From Hyphomicrobium sp. (lineage in GTDB: Bacteria; Pseudomonadota; Alphaproteobacteria; Rhizobiales; Hyphomicrobiaceae), in assembly GCA_030148425.1 (NCBI GenBank), contig JASBTM010000017.1, forward strand, positions 434,001 to 498,000: 64,000 bases of DNA, written 5' to 3'. The translations under genes were made by a program, and so were the position numbers. Below, in pieces: positions 53,296 through 63,400 of this stretch. Below the pieces are notes generated by a model. It was not told the DNA's origin and ran no database searches. It saw only the letters and a list, made by a program, of their open reading frames with translations. Position 1 is the stretch's first letter. Every line of letters begins with the position of its first letter.

Positions 53296-54252
53296 ATGGC
53301 CATGTTCGAGCGGCGGTTAGTCACCCTCGGGGGAGAGCATAAGGCAGTGTCACAGTTTCTTGTCCAGCTTGGTAACTCGGCCACAGTCGTCGAGACTTAT
53401 TTGACCGCCGTTCTGGCAAAGCAGGAAAGCACCGGCACACCGCCGCGGCTGGCCGAAGCCATCCGGCATGCGGTGCTGGGCGGAGGAAAGCGGTTCCGTC
53501 CATTCCTGGTTTTCCACAGCGCGGCGCTGTTTGGCGCATCGCAGGAGGCTGCGCTTCCGGCGGCGGGCGCAATCGAATGCATCCACTGCTATTCCCTCGT
53601 GCACGACGATCTGCCGTCGATGGACAACGACGAGCTTCGACGCGGACGACCGACCGTATGGAAAGCCTATGACGAATGGACGGCGATCCTCGTCGGCGAT
53701 GCGCTGCAGGCGTTTGCTTTCGAGCTGGTTGCCGCACCGGAGAGCAACAGAGATCCAGGCATCCGCGCGGACCTCGTGCATGTTCTCGCCATTGCGTCGG
53801 GTGCGATCGGCATGGTCGGTGGACAACAGCTCGATCTCGAAGCGGGCAAGCTCGCGAACCCGCCACCGCCGACCATCGCAAGCATTATGCGGCTGCAGGC
53901 AATGAAGACAGGCGCGCTGATCACGGCTGCATGCGAGATGGGCGCCATCGTCGGCGGCGCAAAAGCTGAAGAGCGCGCGGCGCTCAAGACTTACGGCGAA
54001 CACCTCGGCGCGGCGTTCCAGATCAGCGACGATCTGCTCGACGCGGAAGGATCCAGCGCGGACACGGGAAAAGCGACGGGCAAGGACGCGGCCGCTGGAA
54101 AGGCGACGCTCATCGGTATGCTCGGAATCAAAGAGGCGCGTAGCCGCCTCGACCATTCGATCGCGGCGGCTATCGCAGCCCTCAACGTGTTCGGAGAAAA
54201 GTCCGAGCCTCTCGCGGAAGCTGCGCGGCTGATGGGCCGCCGCGACAGCTAA
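53296..54252 (+). CDS. ispA: Polyprenyl synthetase (farnesyl diphosphate synthase type)
   Basis: Predicted 318 residues. The first Asp-rich motif is LVHDDLPSMDND (Asp104, 105, 110), the second is FQISDDLLD (Asp245, 246, 249), with GGGKRFRPFLV and GQQLDLEAGK also present. The DDxxxxD spacing of the first motif and the short-chain type residues before it point to a geranyl/farnesyl diphosphate synthase. It supplies prenyl chains for quinones, undecaprenol and hopanoids. Divergent from mtgA. Confidence 0.92.
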   Translation: MAMFERRLVTLGGEHKAVSQFLVQLGNSATVVETYLTAVLAKQESTGTPPRLAEAIRHAVLGGGKRFRPFLVFHSAALFGASQEAALPAAGAIECIHCYSLVHDDLPSMDNDELRRGRPTVWKAYDEWTAILVGDALQAFAFELVAAPESNRDPGIRADLVHVLAIASGAIGMVGGQQLDLEAGKLANPPPPTIASIMRLQAMKTGALITAACEMGAIVGGAKAEERAALKTYGEHLGAAFQISDDLLDAEGSSADTGKATGKDAAAGKATLIGMLGIKEARSRLDHSIAAAIAALNVFGEKSEPLAEAARLMGRRDS

Positions 54253-54273
54253 TTCGCGATCAGGCGATGGCGA

Positions 54274-54927
54274 TTACCAGAATTTGTAGTTCAGACCGAC
54301 GCGGACGGTCTGAAAGTCCTGGTTGATGTCGTTCTTGTCGTCGCCGAAGCCGAGATACAGATATTCTGCCTTCATGCTCCAGTTCGGTGCGAATGCCCAT
54401 TCGACACCGCCGCCGACGGCATAACCCGCCTTCGTCTCGGAGTTATGGAAGCTGAAGTCGCCCGAGTTGAAGCGCGTGTCGAACTCGGCAACCGCGAGAC
54501 CGCCCGTGCCATAGATCAGGATCGGACCGTTGGCGAAGCCGAGACGACCACGCACAGTCGAGAACCAGTTGGTGTCGGTGCGTGCGGTGGCGTCGAGAAA
54601 CGGATTGTAGGCGCGGCCGCTGATGTCAGCAGCCTGTATGTCGCCTTCGAGACCGAACACGAAGCGATCACGCTGCCAGTTGTAGCCGATCTGACCGCCG
54701 CCGAAGCCACCCTCAGGCTTCGTGAAGGTGGAATTCGACCAGCCGTAACCGCCGTTGATACCGATATAGGCACCTTGCCAGATCGACGGAGAGGCATAGG
54801 TCACTTCCGTCTGCGGCGGCGGTGAATACGGCTGATATGGACCAAGGTCTGCAGCCGAAGCGCTACCCGCTGCGGCCATAAGGAGCACAGCTCCGCCCAA
54901 AAGGGACTTAGCAAATTGCGATTTCAT
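54274..54927 (-). CDS. Outer-membrane beta-barrel protein (Omp25/Omp31-type)
   Basis: Predicted 217 residues. A signal peptide (KSQFAKSLLGGAVLLMAAAG, cleavage near ASA) is followed by alternating strands such as WQGAYIGINGGYGWSNSTF, RDRFVFGLEGDIQAADISG, NWFSTVRGRLGFANGPILIY, WSMKAEYLYLGFGDD and the terminal strand QTVRVGLNYKFW ending in aromatic Phe-Trp, the usual outer-membrane sorting end. This is the porin family found repeatedly in Hyphomicrobiales. Its role is structural or as a small pore. Confidence 0.9.
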   Translation of the reverse strand: MKSQFAKSLLGGAVLLMAAAGSASAADLGPYQPYSPPPQTEVTYASPSIWQGAYIGINGGYGWSNSTFTKPEGGFGGGQIGYNWQRDRFVFGLEGDIQAADISGRAYNPFLDATARTDTNWFSTVRGRLGFANGPILIYGTGGLAVAEFDTRFNSGDFSFHNSETKAGYAVGGGVEWAFAPNWSMKAEYLYLGFGDDKNDINQDFQTVRVGLNYKFW

Positions 54928-55118
54928 TTTTGAACCCCGTAACTCTAGGCCAGCGGCCCAATCTTACGCCCTAACGCCAACTACCCATTTGGGGTTCCAG
55001 TTAGACAATTTCGATGCGCAAACCGATACGCTGGTATGCATGACAGCCGGACACGGCTGAGTATTTCTGAAATGCCCTATTAGCAGGCGGATACTAATAA
55101 CGTGTTGATCAGGCGCAA

Positions 55119-56441
55119 TTAGACCCGTGCAGTTATTCCACTATTATCTGAATTGAGCTTTTGTTTGCGCGCCATACGGCGGTCACGCAATTTAAGAAGC
55201 GGTAATATCCATCGTGCGAGTTTAATCTCGCGGCGCGCTTTTTCCGGATCCACGAGATGGGTCGTCGGCAAGCGCTGAGTGAATGAGCTTTCCATCAACG
55301 TTCCGAGCGGAAGCTGAAGCTCGTCCTGAAGCGCGATCATGCGCGCATAGAGATCAGACAATGGCGTGATCAAGCGGCCGAAGCCGTTGCGGGCCTGCGC
55401 CCACCCGACGAGATAAAGGCCGCGCGCTCCGGGAGGAAATGCGCCGCCGTAAACTTGCACGACATTGTTCTTCACCGAGACGAGGCCCTCGGGAAGGAAG
55501 GGGAACGTTGTTTTGAATCCCGTCGCGGCGACGATCATGTCGTAAGAGCCGGTCGTGCCATCAACGAACGTCACTGTCTCGCCGTCGACGCGCTCTATGC
55601 CTGGGCGCGGCTTCACGCGGCCAAGGCGAATGGCATTCAACAGCTCCGTGCCGAATGCCGGATGGCGTTCGAAAATCTTATGCTTCGGGAGTTGCAATCC
55701 GTAGCGGCGATAGTCGCCGATCGAGAGCGCGATAATCGATTTCAGAATGGGGCGCTGAAGAAATATCGGCAGTCCCCACAGAGGAATGTCCGTTAGCGGA
55801 CGGCCGAGAAACGTTTTCGGCAAATACCAGTAGCCGGAATTCAGGCTGATATCGCACGACTTCCCGAAGCGTCCGGCATCACAAGCCATGTCGACGCCGG
55901 AGTTGCCGCCGCCGATGACTAGAACGCGCTTGCCGTCGATCTGCGCGGGACCGACGTAATCCTTCGAATGGAGCATCTCGCCGGTAAACGTGCCGCGAAA
56001 CGTCGGATAATTCTTGTCCCAGTGGTGGCCATTACAGACGACGACGCCTTTGTAGATGCGCTCTTCGCCATCCTCGAACTTCACGGCCCAACGGCCTTGG
56101 CCATCTGGCGCGGCGGAGACGACTTTCTTGTTGAACTCGGCCGAGACCAGAAGTCCGCGATCTTTGGCGAACGCTGTCAGGTAGCTCAGCATCTGATCGG
56201 CAGAGGGGAAATCTGGAAAATCTTCCGGCATCGGATAGTCGGCGTATTCCGTCGCCTTCTTCGAGGAGACGATATGCGCGGAGCGATAGACACCGTGCAG
56301 CCAGTTGCCGCCAACGCCGGATGCGGAATCGACAAGATCGAACGGGATGCCGTGCCGCTTCAGAGACGCAGCCATCGCCAGCCCCACAGGGCCTGCACCG
56401 ATAACAAGATGGCGCTCGAGGGTGCTAATTCCTTCGCTCAT
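55119..56441 (-). CDS. Flavin-containing monooxygenase
   Basis: Predicted 440 residues from ATG 56441 (MSEGISTLERHLVIGAGPVG); the frame extends to 56477 with no clear signal. FAD-binding GAGPVGLAMAASLKRHGIPF, the NADPH loop VIGGGNSGVDMACDAGRFGK, and FTGEMLHSKDY as the FxGxxxHxxxY fingerprint of FMO/Baeyer-Villiger enzymes are visible. The C-terminus is hydrophilic and Lys/Arg-rich, with a possible amphipathic helix (RWILPLLKLRDRRMARK). It oxygenates soft nucleophiles or ketones; the substrate is unknown. The gene stands alone. Confidence 0.87.
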   Translation of the reverse strand: MSEGISTLERHLVIGAGPVGLAMAASLKRHGIPFDLVDSASGVGGNWLHGVYRSAHIVSSKKATEYADYPMPEDFPDFPSADQMLSYLTAFAKDRGLLVSAEFNKKVVSAAPDGQGRWAVKFEDGEERIYKGVVVCNGHHWDKNYPTFRGTFTGEMLHSKDYVGPAQIDGKRVLVIGGGNSGVDMACDAGRFGKSCDISLNSGYWYLPKTFLGRPLTDIPLWGLPIFLQRPILKSIIALSIGDYRRYGLQLPKHKIFERHPAFGTELLNAIRLGRVKPRPGIERVDGETVTFVDGTTGSYDMIVAATGFKTTFPFLPEGLVSVKNNVVQVYGGAFPPGARGLYLVGWAQARNGFGRLITPLSDLYARMIALQDELQLPLGTLMESSFTQRLPTTHLVDPEKARREIKLARWILPLLKLRDRRMARKQKLNSDNSGITARV

Positions 56442-56667
56442 TCTGAGAAGTTTCCTCGATGGCGGATGCGCTTGCATCCTTCAGCAACGCGTCCCGCAGG
56501 CCGGGGTTCGTCGCGAGGGGTATTGATCTGCCGCTTCGATACATCATTGACGGACCGCAATGCGAGCGTTTGAACGTCGCAAACGCCGCATCTGAACGGC
56601 GATCTTCCACTAAATGCTTAAGAATTACGGTAATTCGGGTTTCCCAGGCGGCCGCTGGCGCAGCGGC

Positions 56668-57933
56668 TTATTCCGCCGCCTGGCCGCCCGCGAGAGCATC
56701 CGCGCCGAAGCGGCGGGCGATATAATCCTCGACGATGGCCTTGAAATCTCCAGCGATGTTCGGGCCGCGCAGCGTCATCGCCTTCTTACCGTCGATGAAG
56801 ACGGGGGCGGCAGGCGATTCACCCGTACCCGGAAGCGAGATGCCGACGTCGGCGTGCTTGCTCTCGCCAGGGCCGTTCACAATGCAGCCCATGACCGCGA
56901 AATTCAGCGCCTCGACGCCTGGGTACTGCGTTTTCCAATCCGGCATGCGATCGCGGATCATATTCTGGATGTCGCGCGCAAGTTCCTGGAAGACGGTCGA
57001 CGTCGTACGGCCACAGCCGGGACACGCCGCGACAACGGGCACGAACGAGCGCAGACCCATCGTCTGCAGCAATTCCTGCGCGGCGCGGACTTCCTGGGTG
57101 CGGTCACCGCCTGGCTCGGGAGTCAGCGAAAAGCGGATGGTGTCGCCGATGCCTTGCTGCAAGAGAATGCCGAGCGCGGCCGAAGACGCGACGATGCCCT
57201 TCGAGCCCATGCCCGCTTCTGTCAGCCCCAAGTGCAGCGCGTAGCGGCTGCGATCGGCGAGCATGGCGTAAACGGCGAGCAAATCCTGGATGGACGATAC
57301 CTTGCCGGAAACGATGATCTTGTTGGCGGGGAGCCCCATCTCGACGGCGCGATCCGCCGACATCAGCGCCGACTGCACCATGGCTTCGTGCATGACACCG
57401 CGTGCCGGCATCGGCTCGACGGCCTTGGCGTTCTCGTCCATCAAATGCGTCAGGAGCTCAGCGTCGAGCGAGCCCCAGTTGACGCCGATGCGAACCGGCT
57501 TGTCGTGCTTCATCGCCATATCGATGATGGCGCCGAACTGCTTGTCCTTCTTGTCCTTGAAGCCGACGTTGCCGGGATTGATGCGATATTTGTCGAGCGC
57601 TTCGGCGCAGTCCGGATTTTCGCCGAGCAGCTTATGGCCGATGTAATGGAAATCACCGACGAGCGGCACGGTGACGCCGCGCTTTCTCAGTTGATCGCGG
57701 ATGTGCGGGACCGCTTTGGCGGCTTCGTCGCGGTCGACCGTGATGCGGACAAGCTCAGACCCCGCGCGGGCAAGATCCGCGACCTGCTTCACGGTACCAG
57801 CGATGTCGGCCGTGTCGGTATTGGTCATCGACTGGACGACGACCGGCGCACCGCCGCCGACCTGCACGCCGCCAACATTCACCGCGATGGTGTGATGGCG
57901 AGCTTTCATCGTGATGCTGTCGCGATGCAACAT
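56668..57933 (-). CDS. ispG: (E)-4-hydroxy-3-methylbut-2-enyl-diphosphate synthase
   Basis: Predicted 421 residues, AAAGG 8 bases before ATG 57933; an in-frame ATG at 57909 is also possible. TIM-barrel start: [46 protein letters not shown]; cluster Cys in [17 protein letters not shown] and [10 protein letters not shown]. IspG makes HMBDP in the non-mevalonate isoprenoid pathway, upstream of the polyprenyl synthase at 53.3 kb. A 4Fe-4S enzyme, so it depends on carriers such as Mrp. Confidence 0.95.
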   Translation of the reverse strand: MLHRDSITMKARHHTIAVNVGGVQVGGGAPVVVQSMTNTDTADIAGTVKQVADLARAGSELVRITVDRDEAAKAVPHIRDQLRKRGVTVPLVGDFHYIGHKLLGENPDCAEALDKYRINPGNVGFKDKKDKQFGAIIDMAMKHDKPVRIGVNWGSLDAELLTHLMDENAKAVEPMPARGVMHEAMVQSALMSADRAVEMGLPANKIIVSGKVSSIQDLLAVYAMLADRSRYALHLGLTEAGMGSKGIVASSAALGILLQQGIGDTIRFSLTPEPGGDRTQEVRAAQELLQTMGLRSFVPVVAACPGCGRTTSTVFQELARDIQNMIRDRMPDWKTQYPGVEALNFAVMGCIVNGPGESKHADVGISLPGTGESPAAPVFIDGKKAMTLRGPNIAGDFKAIVEDYIARRFGADALAGGQAAE

Positions 57934-57969
57934 CTGGTAAGGCCTTTCCCGATCCCTGGAGCCCGATTT

Positions 57970-58773
57970 CTAGCGTCCCCGGCGGCTTCCCGCCAGAAGC
58001 GATATGGCCGCGATTGTGCACAGCGCGATGACGATACTCGGGCCGCCCGGTACATCGCTCGATAATGACAGCCAAAGCCCAAGGATTACGCCCAAAATCG
58101 CCATTCCGGCGGCTAGAAGCGCCATCCGCTCGGGGGTTGTGGATAGTGGCCTTGCGGCAACTGCCGGAACGACAAGAAAGGCCATGACAAGCAGAACGCC
58201 GACGATTTTCATGGCGACTGCGATGACTACCGCCAAAAGCAGGTCGAAGGCGGCGCGCGGAAGCTTGGGATTGATGCCTTCGGCGGTTGCCAGTTCCTCG
58301 TGGAGTGACAGCCGCACCAGCGGCTTCCAGAGATAGAGCATAATGCCCAAGACGACGGCCCCGCCGGCATACACCCAGATGAGGTCGGCGCGCGTCACCG
58401 CGAAGACGTCGCCGAAAAGGTAGCTCATGAGGTCAATGCCGGGGCCTTTGACGAGAGAGATCGCGGCGATGCCAAGCGCGAGTGTCGCGTGGTGCATGAG
58501 GCCGAGAGCGGAATCGAGAGGCACTACGGTCTGACGCTGCAGGAGGGTCAGGACGGCGGCGGCAACGATTGCCGCCAGGATGACCGCCAAAGTCAGATCG
58601 ACGCTCGCGGCGAGGCCCAGCGCGACGCCCAGCAGACCGGCTTGCGACAGAGTTTCGCCGACATAAGACATACGCCGCCACACGACGATGCAGCCGAGCG
58701 GGGCCGCGACCACAGCCAAGCCAACAGCCGCGAAGAAGGCGCGCCAAACGAACGGATCAGGCCACTCGAACAC
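57970..58773 (-). CDS. znuB: Zinc ABC transporter permease ZnuB
   Basis: Predicted 267 residues, GTG start immediately after the znuC stop. Eight or nine hydrophobic helices, e.g. AAVGLAVVAAPLGCIVVWR, VILAAIVAAAVLTLLQRQTV, AVVLGIMLYLWKPLVRLSLH and VAMKIVGVLLVMAFLVVPAV. It matches the ABC-3 family of metal permeases. Third gene of zur-znuC-znuB. Confidence 0.9.
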   Translation of the reverse strand: MFEWPDPFVWRAFFAAVGLAVVAAPLGCIVVWRRMSYVGETLSQAGLLGVALGLAASVDLTLAVILAAIVAAAVLTLLQRQTVVPLDSALGLMHHATLALGIAAISLVKGPGIDLMSYLFGDVFAVTRADLIWVYAGGAVVLGIMLYLWKPLVRLSLHEELATAEGINPKLPRAAFDLLLAVVIAVAMKIVGVLLVMAFLVVPAVAARPLSTTPERMALLAAGMAILGVILGLWLSLSSDVPGGPSIVIALCTIAAISLLAGSRRGR

Positions 58774-59667
58774 TCAGGACCCTCGCCCTGGCGCGGCCGC
58801 TTCTACGAGCGGCTTCGTTTCGCCCGTCAGATCGTGCTGGTGATCGTGATGATGGCGATAGACGCCGAGCGCGGTCGCTGCGTGCGGGCCGAAGATGCGC
58901 ACGTAGGCGGCATGTTGCGAGACGTCTTCGGGTTTTCCGGAGCAGCAGACGTGGCCGTTGAGGCAAATCACGCGATCGCTGCGCGCCATGACGACGTGCA
59001 GGTCGTGCGAGATGAGAAGCACGCCGAGATTGTGCTTGTCGCGCAGGCGGTCGATCAAATCGTAAAGGTCGGCCTCGCCGGTGAAATCGACACCGCTTGC
59101 CGGTTCGTCGAGGATCAACAAATTGGGACGGCGGAGAAGTGCGCGAGCGATCAGGACGCGCTGAGTTTCACCGCCTGAAAGCTTCGAAAGCTGCTGATTT
59201 AAGGTTCTAAGCGCGCCCGCCTCGTCCAACGCCGCCTTGATGTCATTCGCGGATGCATCGGCACCGAGCGCGAGGAAGGACGCGACCGTCATCGGAATTG
59301 TGGAATCGACGTCGAAGCGTTGCGGGACGTAGCCGATGCGGGTTCGGACAGGCTTTACGATGCGTCCGCGCGTGGGCTGCTCGATGCCGAGCAGCAGGCG
59401 GACGAGCGTGGTTTTGCCCGCGCCGTTCGGGCCGATGAGCGTCACGATCTCGCCGGGGCGGACGTCGAGATCGACATTCGACAAGACTTCGCGACCGGCG
59501 CGCATCATCGACAAGCCGCGCGCCGAAATCAGCGCGTCCGTCTTCAGCGGGTCGGATGCCGGTGGCAAATGCGCATGGCCGTGTCGATGACCGCAGCTGC
59601 AGGCGGCGGCTTCCCCGTGCGGGGTAGCGTCCGGGGACGGCTTCAGCGGCGAATCCAAGGCTGACAA
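58774..59667 (-). CDS. znuC: Zinc ABC transporter ATP-binding protein ZnuC
   Basis: Predicted 297 residues. I choose the TTG at 59667 because GGAG lies 6 bases before it and the longer frame overlaps zur. His/Cys-rich N-terminus (CSCGHRHGHAHLPP) and His-rich C-terminus (YRHHHDHQHDLTG) could bind zinc. ATPase motifs: Walker A GPNGAGKTT, signature LSGGETQRVLIARALL, Walker B LLILDEPASGVD, His switch LLISHDLHVV. Paired with ZnuB; the periplasmic ZnuA gene is not in the window. Confidence 0.9.
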   Translation of the reverse strand: MSALDSPLKPSPDATPHGEAAACSCGHRHGHAHLPPASDPLKTDALISARGLSMMRAGREVLSNVDLDVRPGEIVTLIGPNGAGKTTLVRLLLGIEQPTRGRIVKPVRTRIGYVPQRFDVDSTIPMTVASFLALGADASANDIKAALDEAGALRTLNQQLSKLSGGETQRVLIARALLRRPNLLILDEPASGVDFTGEADLYDLIDRLRDKHNLGVLLISHDLHVVMARSDRVICLNGHVCCSGKPEDVSQHAAYVRIFGPHAATALGVYRHHHDHQHDLTGETKPLVEAAAPGRGS

Positions 59668-59680
59668 ATAAATCTCCGTC

Positions 59681-60172
59681 TCAGGCCGCGCGGTGGGCGG
59701 CGCAATCTTGGCAGGTGCCGGACACCTCGACGAAACGAACGCGCGTCTCGAATGCGGCGCCGGTCGCGGCGGTGTCGATGGCACGGAAGATATCGTCACC
59801 GTCGACTTCCTGCACGGCACCGCATTTTTCGCAGCTCAGGAAGATCGGCGGGCGGCCGGTGCGCGGCTTGTCCATGCGCCGGCAGGCGAAATAGGCGTTC
59901 TTGCTTTCGAGGCGATGGACGACGCCCGCTTCAAGCAGCGCATCGAGAGCGCGATAGACGGAAATCGGGGCGAGGCGGGTGCCTTTCTTCGCCAACCGGT
60001 CGAGAACCTCGTAGGCGCCGACACTTGCGTGCGTCGCGGCGATTTCCTCGAAGACCTTGCGGCGAAGGTCTGTGAAGCGGATGTTCTTCTCGGCGAAGAT
60101 GGCGGTCGCCTGCTCAAGCGACGTCTTCAGGCGGTCCCTGGCGCTCTGTTCGTCGGCTGCATTCGCTACCAT
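59681..60172 (-). CDS. zur: Zinc uptake regulator (Fur family)
   Basis: Predicted 163 residues. The winged helix (RFTDLRRKVFEEIAATHASV, APISVYRALDALLEAGVVHR) and metal sites are clear: FACRRMD, LSCEKCGAVQEVDGDD and the tail CQDCAAH. Located at the head of the znuCB operon, it fits Zur rather than Fur. With zinc it represses zinc import. Ribosome-binding GAGGA lies 5 bases before ATG 60172. Confidence 0.92.
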   Translation of the reverse strand: MVANAADEQSARDRLKTSLEQATAIFAEKNIRFTDLRRKVFEEIAATHASVGAYEVLDRLAKKGTRLAPISVYRALDALLEAGVVHRLESKNAYFACRRMDKPRTGRPPIFLSCEKCGAVQEVDGDDIFRAIDTAATGAAFETRVRFVEVSGTCQDCAAHRAA

Positions 60173-60493
60173 GACAGTCCTCTAATCGTCCGGCCTCTGA
60201 CATCCCGCTGAAGGCGCGGCTGGGAAGCTTGGAACTTCGACCCCTCCGGACGATATAACATGTCGGGTTGGGCGGCCATTCGGTTCAAGGGGCGCGCATC
60301 CTTTTTATCCCCGCGCGGTTGTCCCAGGTTAGAATGGGCGGCAGGCGCGCGATATGGACGAACTCTCAAAAGAAGTTCATCTGATGAGCACAATTCGTCT
60401 TAATGTCGCCGCCAATTGGCCCGTTCGACCGCGCAATCATTAACCATAGCGCCGGCTGTTCGGCGGGCGCAACAGGCTGGGAACGACCCGAGG
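60173..60493. other. Divergent intergenic region with partial Zur-like site
   Basis: About 320 bases between zur and the next gene on the plus strand. At 60250-60265, GACGATATAACATGTC contains ATATAACAT (ATGTTATAT on the minus strand), similar to half of the alphaproteobacterial Zur box (ATGTTATA-like palindromes), about 80 bases upstream of zur. It could allow autoregulation. An AT-rich stretch near 60301 and TTAACC at 60440 are not informative. No gene or RNA is recognised. Confidence 0.3.
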
Positions 60494-63400
60494 ATGGACG
60501 TCAAGTTTCTGATCGACAGGCTGGCGGAGAATGCGCGGCCGATCGGTATTGCCGTTTTTGTTGCATGCACCCTCGTCCTCCTGCTCCGAACGCGCGTCGC
60601 CCGCCGCCTCCGGGCCGCCATAGAAGAGACCGTTTTCACGAACTGGCGCTTGGCGCTGCTCGGCACGACCGGCATCGTCCTTTCGGCCGCTGCCGGCTGG
60701 CGGACCTGGGAGGGCATGTACAATTTCACTGCCGAGCCCCTGCTCTCCGCAATGGTCACGTTCGGCATCCAAGGCATCATGCTGATCGTCGCGTGGCTGA
60801 TCGGCGAAAGCTTCGCCACGGGCATGAACCGGCAGTCGCGGCCCGGCCAATCCTCTCTCGTCAGCCCCGGCGCGCAGCCATGGATCGGCACCTTCATCGG
60901 CCTCTTGCTGTTCTTCGCTATCTTTGTGTTGTTTCTACAGTGGTCTGGGGGTGACGCGGCCAAACGCGGGACCGGGCTCGAAAGCCTCGACTGGTCCGCT
61001 GCGGGCGACAAGTTTCTGATGTTTGGCGCGGGGCTGCTGCTCGTCGCGCTTTTCGCGCTTTATGCGGCGAGCGACATCATCCGGCCCTACATCCAGGTCG
61101 TCCGGATCATCCTGCGCAATTCGATGCTGTGGGTGATGTTCCTCGCATGCATGGCGACGAGCGTATTCTTCTCGTTCGACAGCTTCTTCACCTCGATCTT
61201 CCCGCCGTCCGAGCGCGCGCGCGCCGCCGAGCTTCGCGCGCAAAATCAGGTTTCAGGCATCATCACCGACATCGAGCAGGCGATTGCGGCGCGGCGCGCA
61301 AACCTTGCCGAGACGTTGTTCACGACGGATGCGTGGAAGGCCTACGATGCCGAGCTCGAGAAGATCACCCAGGCGGCGACGCAATCGCAAAGCGTGATCG
61401 AAAAGTTCGTCAACGATCAGATCGAAGATCATCGCCGCGCCGTCAAGGAGCAGCAGGAGCGGATCGCGTCGGCGCAAGCGGGGCAGGCAGGATTGTCGGG
61501 GCGGAAAACGTCGCTGACGGACGAGAAATCAAGTCTCGCGGGACAGCGGCCTGAGCTTGCTGCCGACTATACGACCAAGAAAGCCGACTACGATCAGAAG
61601 CTCAAGGATGTCGACGCCAAGCGCGTCGAAGCCATGGCCGAGGATAAGGGCGTCGAGGGCAGCGGCAAGGCCGGGCGAGGCCCGCTCTATCGCCAGCGCA
61701 TGGGCGAGCTTGCGCAAGCCCAAGCCGCGGCGCAGATCTCGCAAGAGCGCATGAAGGACGCGCAGAAGCGCTTGACGACGGTGGAGTCGCGCCTCGCGTC
61801 TATCGACACCGAGCTTGCGACACTCGACGGCGATCTCGCCAAGTACAAGGGCGAAGCCGAAACAGCGGAACAGCGCATCAAGCTCGCAGAAGATGGCGTG
61901 CAGACCGATGCCGGGCCGAAGATCGATCCGTCGCGCATTCTGCCGCTGTTCGACCGGATCCGGTCGGAGTTCCGCGCCGATCCGACGATGCAACACCTCA
62001 ATAGCGTCCAGCAGATGTGCGGCGACATCTATACGGCGATGCAGGCCACGCCCGAGACGAAGTCGCTCGTCTCCGGCATCGACTGCGATCCGAAGACGAC
62101 GGCGGATGCGGCCTCGACGCTCTTTTCGCTGCAGGCCGGAACCAAAGTTTTCGAAAATACCTGCATGGGCGGCGACAAGCTCAACGCCAACACCTCGACC
62201 GATGCGCTCTTCGCGTTCGCGCGCCGTTGCCTGTCCGACAGCGCACTGCCGAGCAACGATACGGATGCTTTGCGCACCGAGATCAATCGCATCGAGCTGT
62301 CGCGCGATGACAAGGCGCACCGCTTCGTCGTGACGCTCAATGCGTTCCAGGACGGCAACAGGCTCGCGTATCTTGCGCTGGCGATTGCCATCGGTCTCGA
62401 TGGGCTGATCTTCATGTCGGGCCTATTCGGCGCCAATGCCGTACGCTCGCCACTGTCGGATATTCCAAGCTTCCGTTCGCGGTCGGGCTCACAGCTTGAA
62501 GCGACGATCAATGCTGCGCTTGGCGCGCATCCCTATGAGACGGCTTGGCTGACGCTGACGTCGCTCCGACCTATTACGAACCAGGATGGTTTTTCGGCGC
62601 TTGCCGATTTGAGCACGATGGAGCGCTCGCAGGCCGATCGCGTGCGCATGGTGCTGACGGCGGGTGCAGACATCGGCGCGGTCGAGACCATCAGTCACAA
62701 TCCCGAACGCTACCGCGTGCGCAGCGAACTTCGCGAATATCTCTCTTCGATCTGCGACAAGCAGTTCAAAACGGATGCGACCGCGAAGGATCGTGCCCGG
62801 CTCGAACAGCTCGTCTCGGCGGCGCTAGCGCCGCATCCGCGCGAGCATTCCGAAATCGTGCTCAATACGCTAGAGCCGATCCGCGAGACGGAGGGCTTCA
62901 CGTCGATGGTGACGCTTTCCGACATCACGAACGATTACGATTCCCGCGTTGTGCGCCGTGTGATGAATGCCGGTTCGGCGGTGAAGGCCGTCGCGCCCGA
63001 CGTCAAGATCGACGATCGGTATTACATCCGTCCGGCGCTCTACGAGACGCTGCTGACGATCCGAGCGACAGCACCGGAAAGCCCGGTTTACGGCCGCGAA
63101 CGCGCGCGCTTCGAGGGCGTGCAGGAGCGTCCGGCCATCGAGGCGGGTGCATTGCGCGAAGTGCAGCCCGAATTGCCTCCGCAGAAGAAGGGCAGCGTGC
63201 CGGAAATCGAGCGGCGGCGCGAGCAACCGGCGCTTCCGGGCGTGCCGCCGCTGACGCTGGATGAGCGGCTTCGATTGTCCGCTCATTATCGCGACGCGCT
63301 GCTCGACGCCGTGCATCTGCGCTCCGACATCGTCGACACCCGCTTGAGCCTACCGCAATCTCGCGATGCAATCCTTGAAGCCTGGAAAGCACTCAACGCG

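Noticed and set aside
56614..58065. Long plus-strand frame opposite ispG
   Set aside because: Antisense shadow in GC-rich DNA; ispG on the minus strand has all catalytic motifs.
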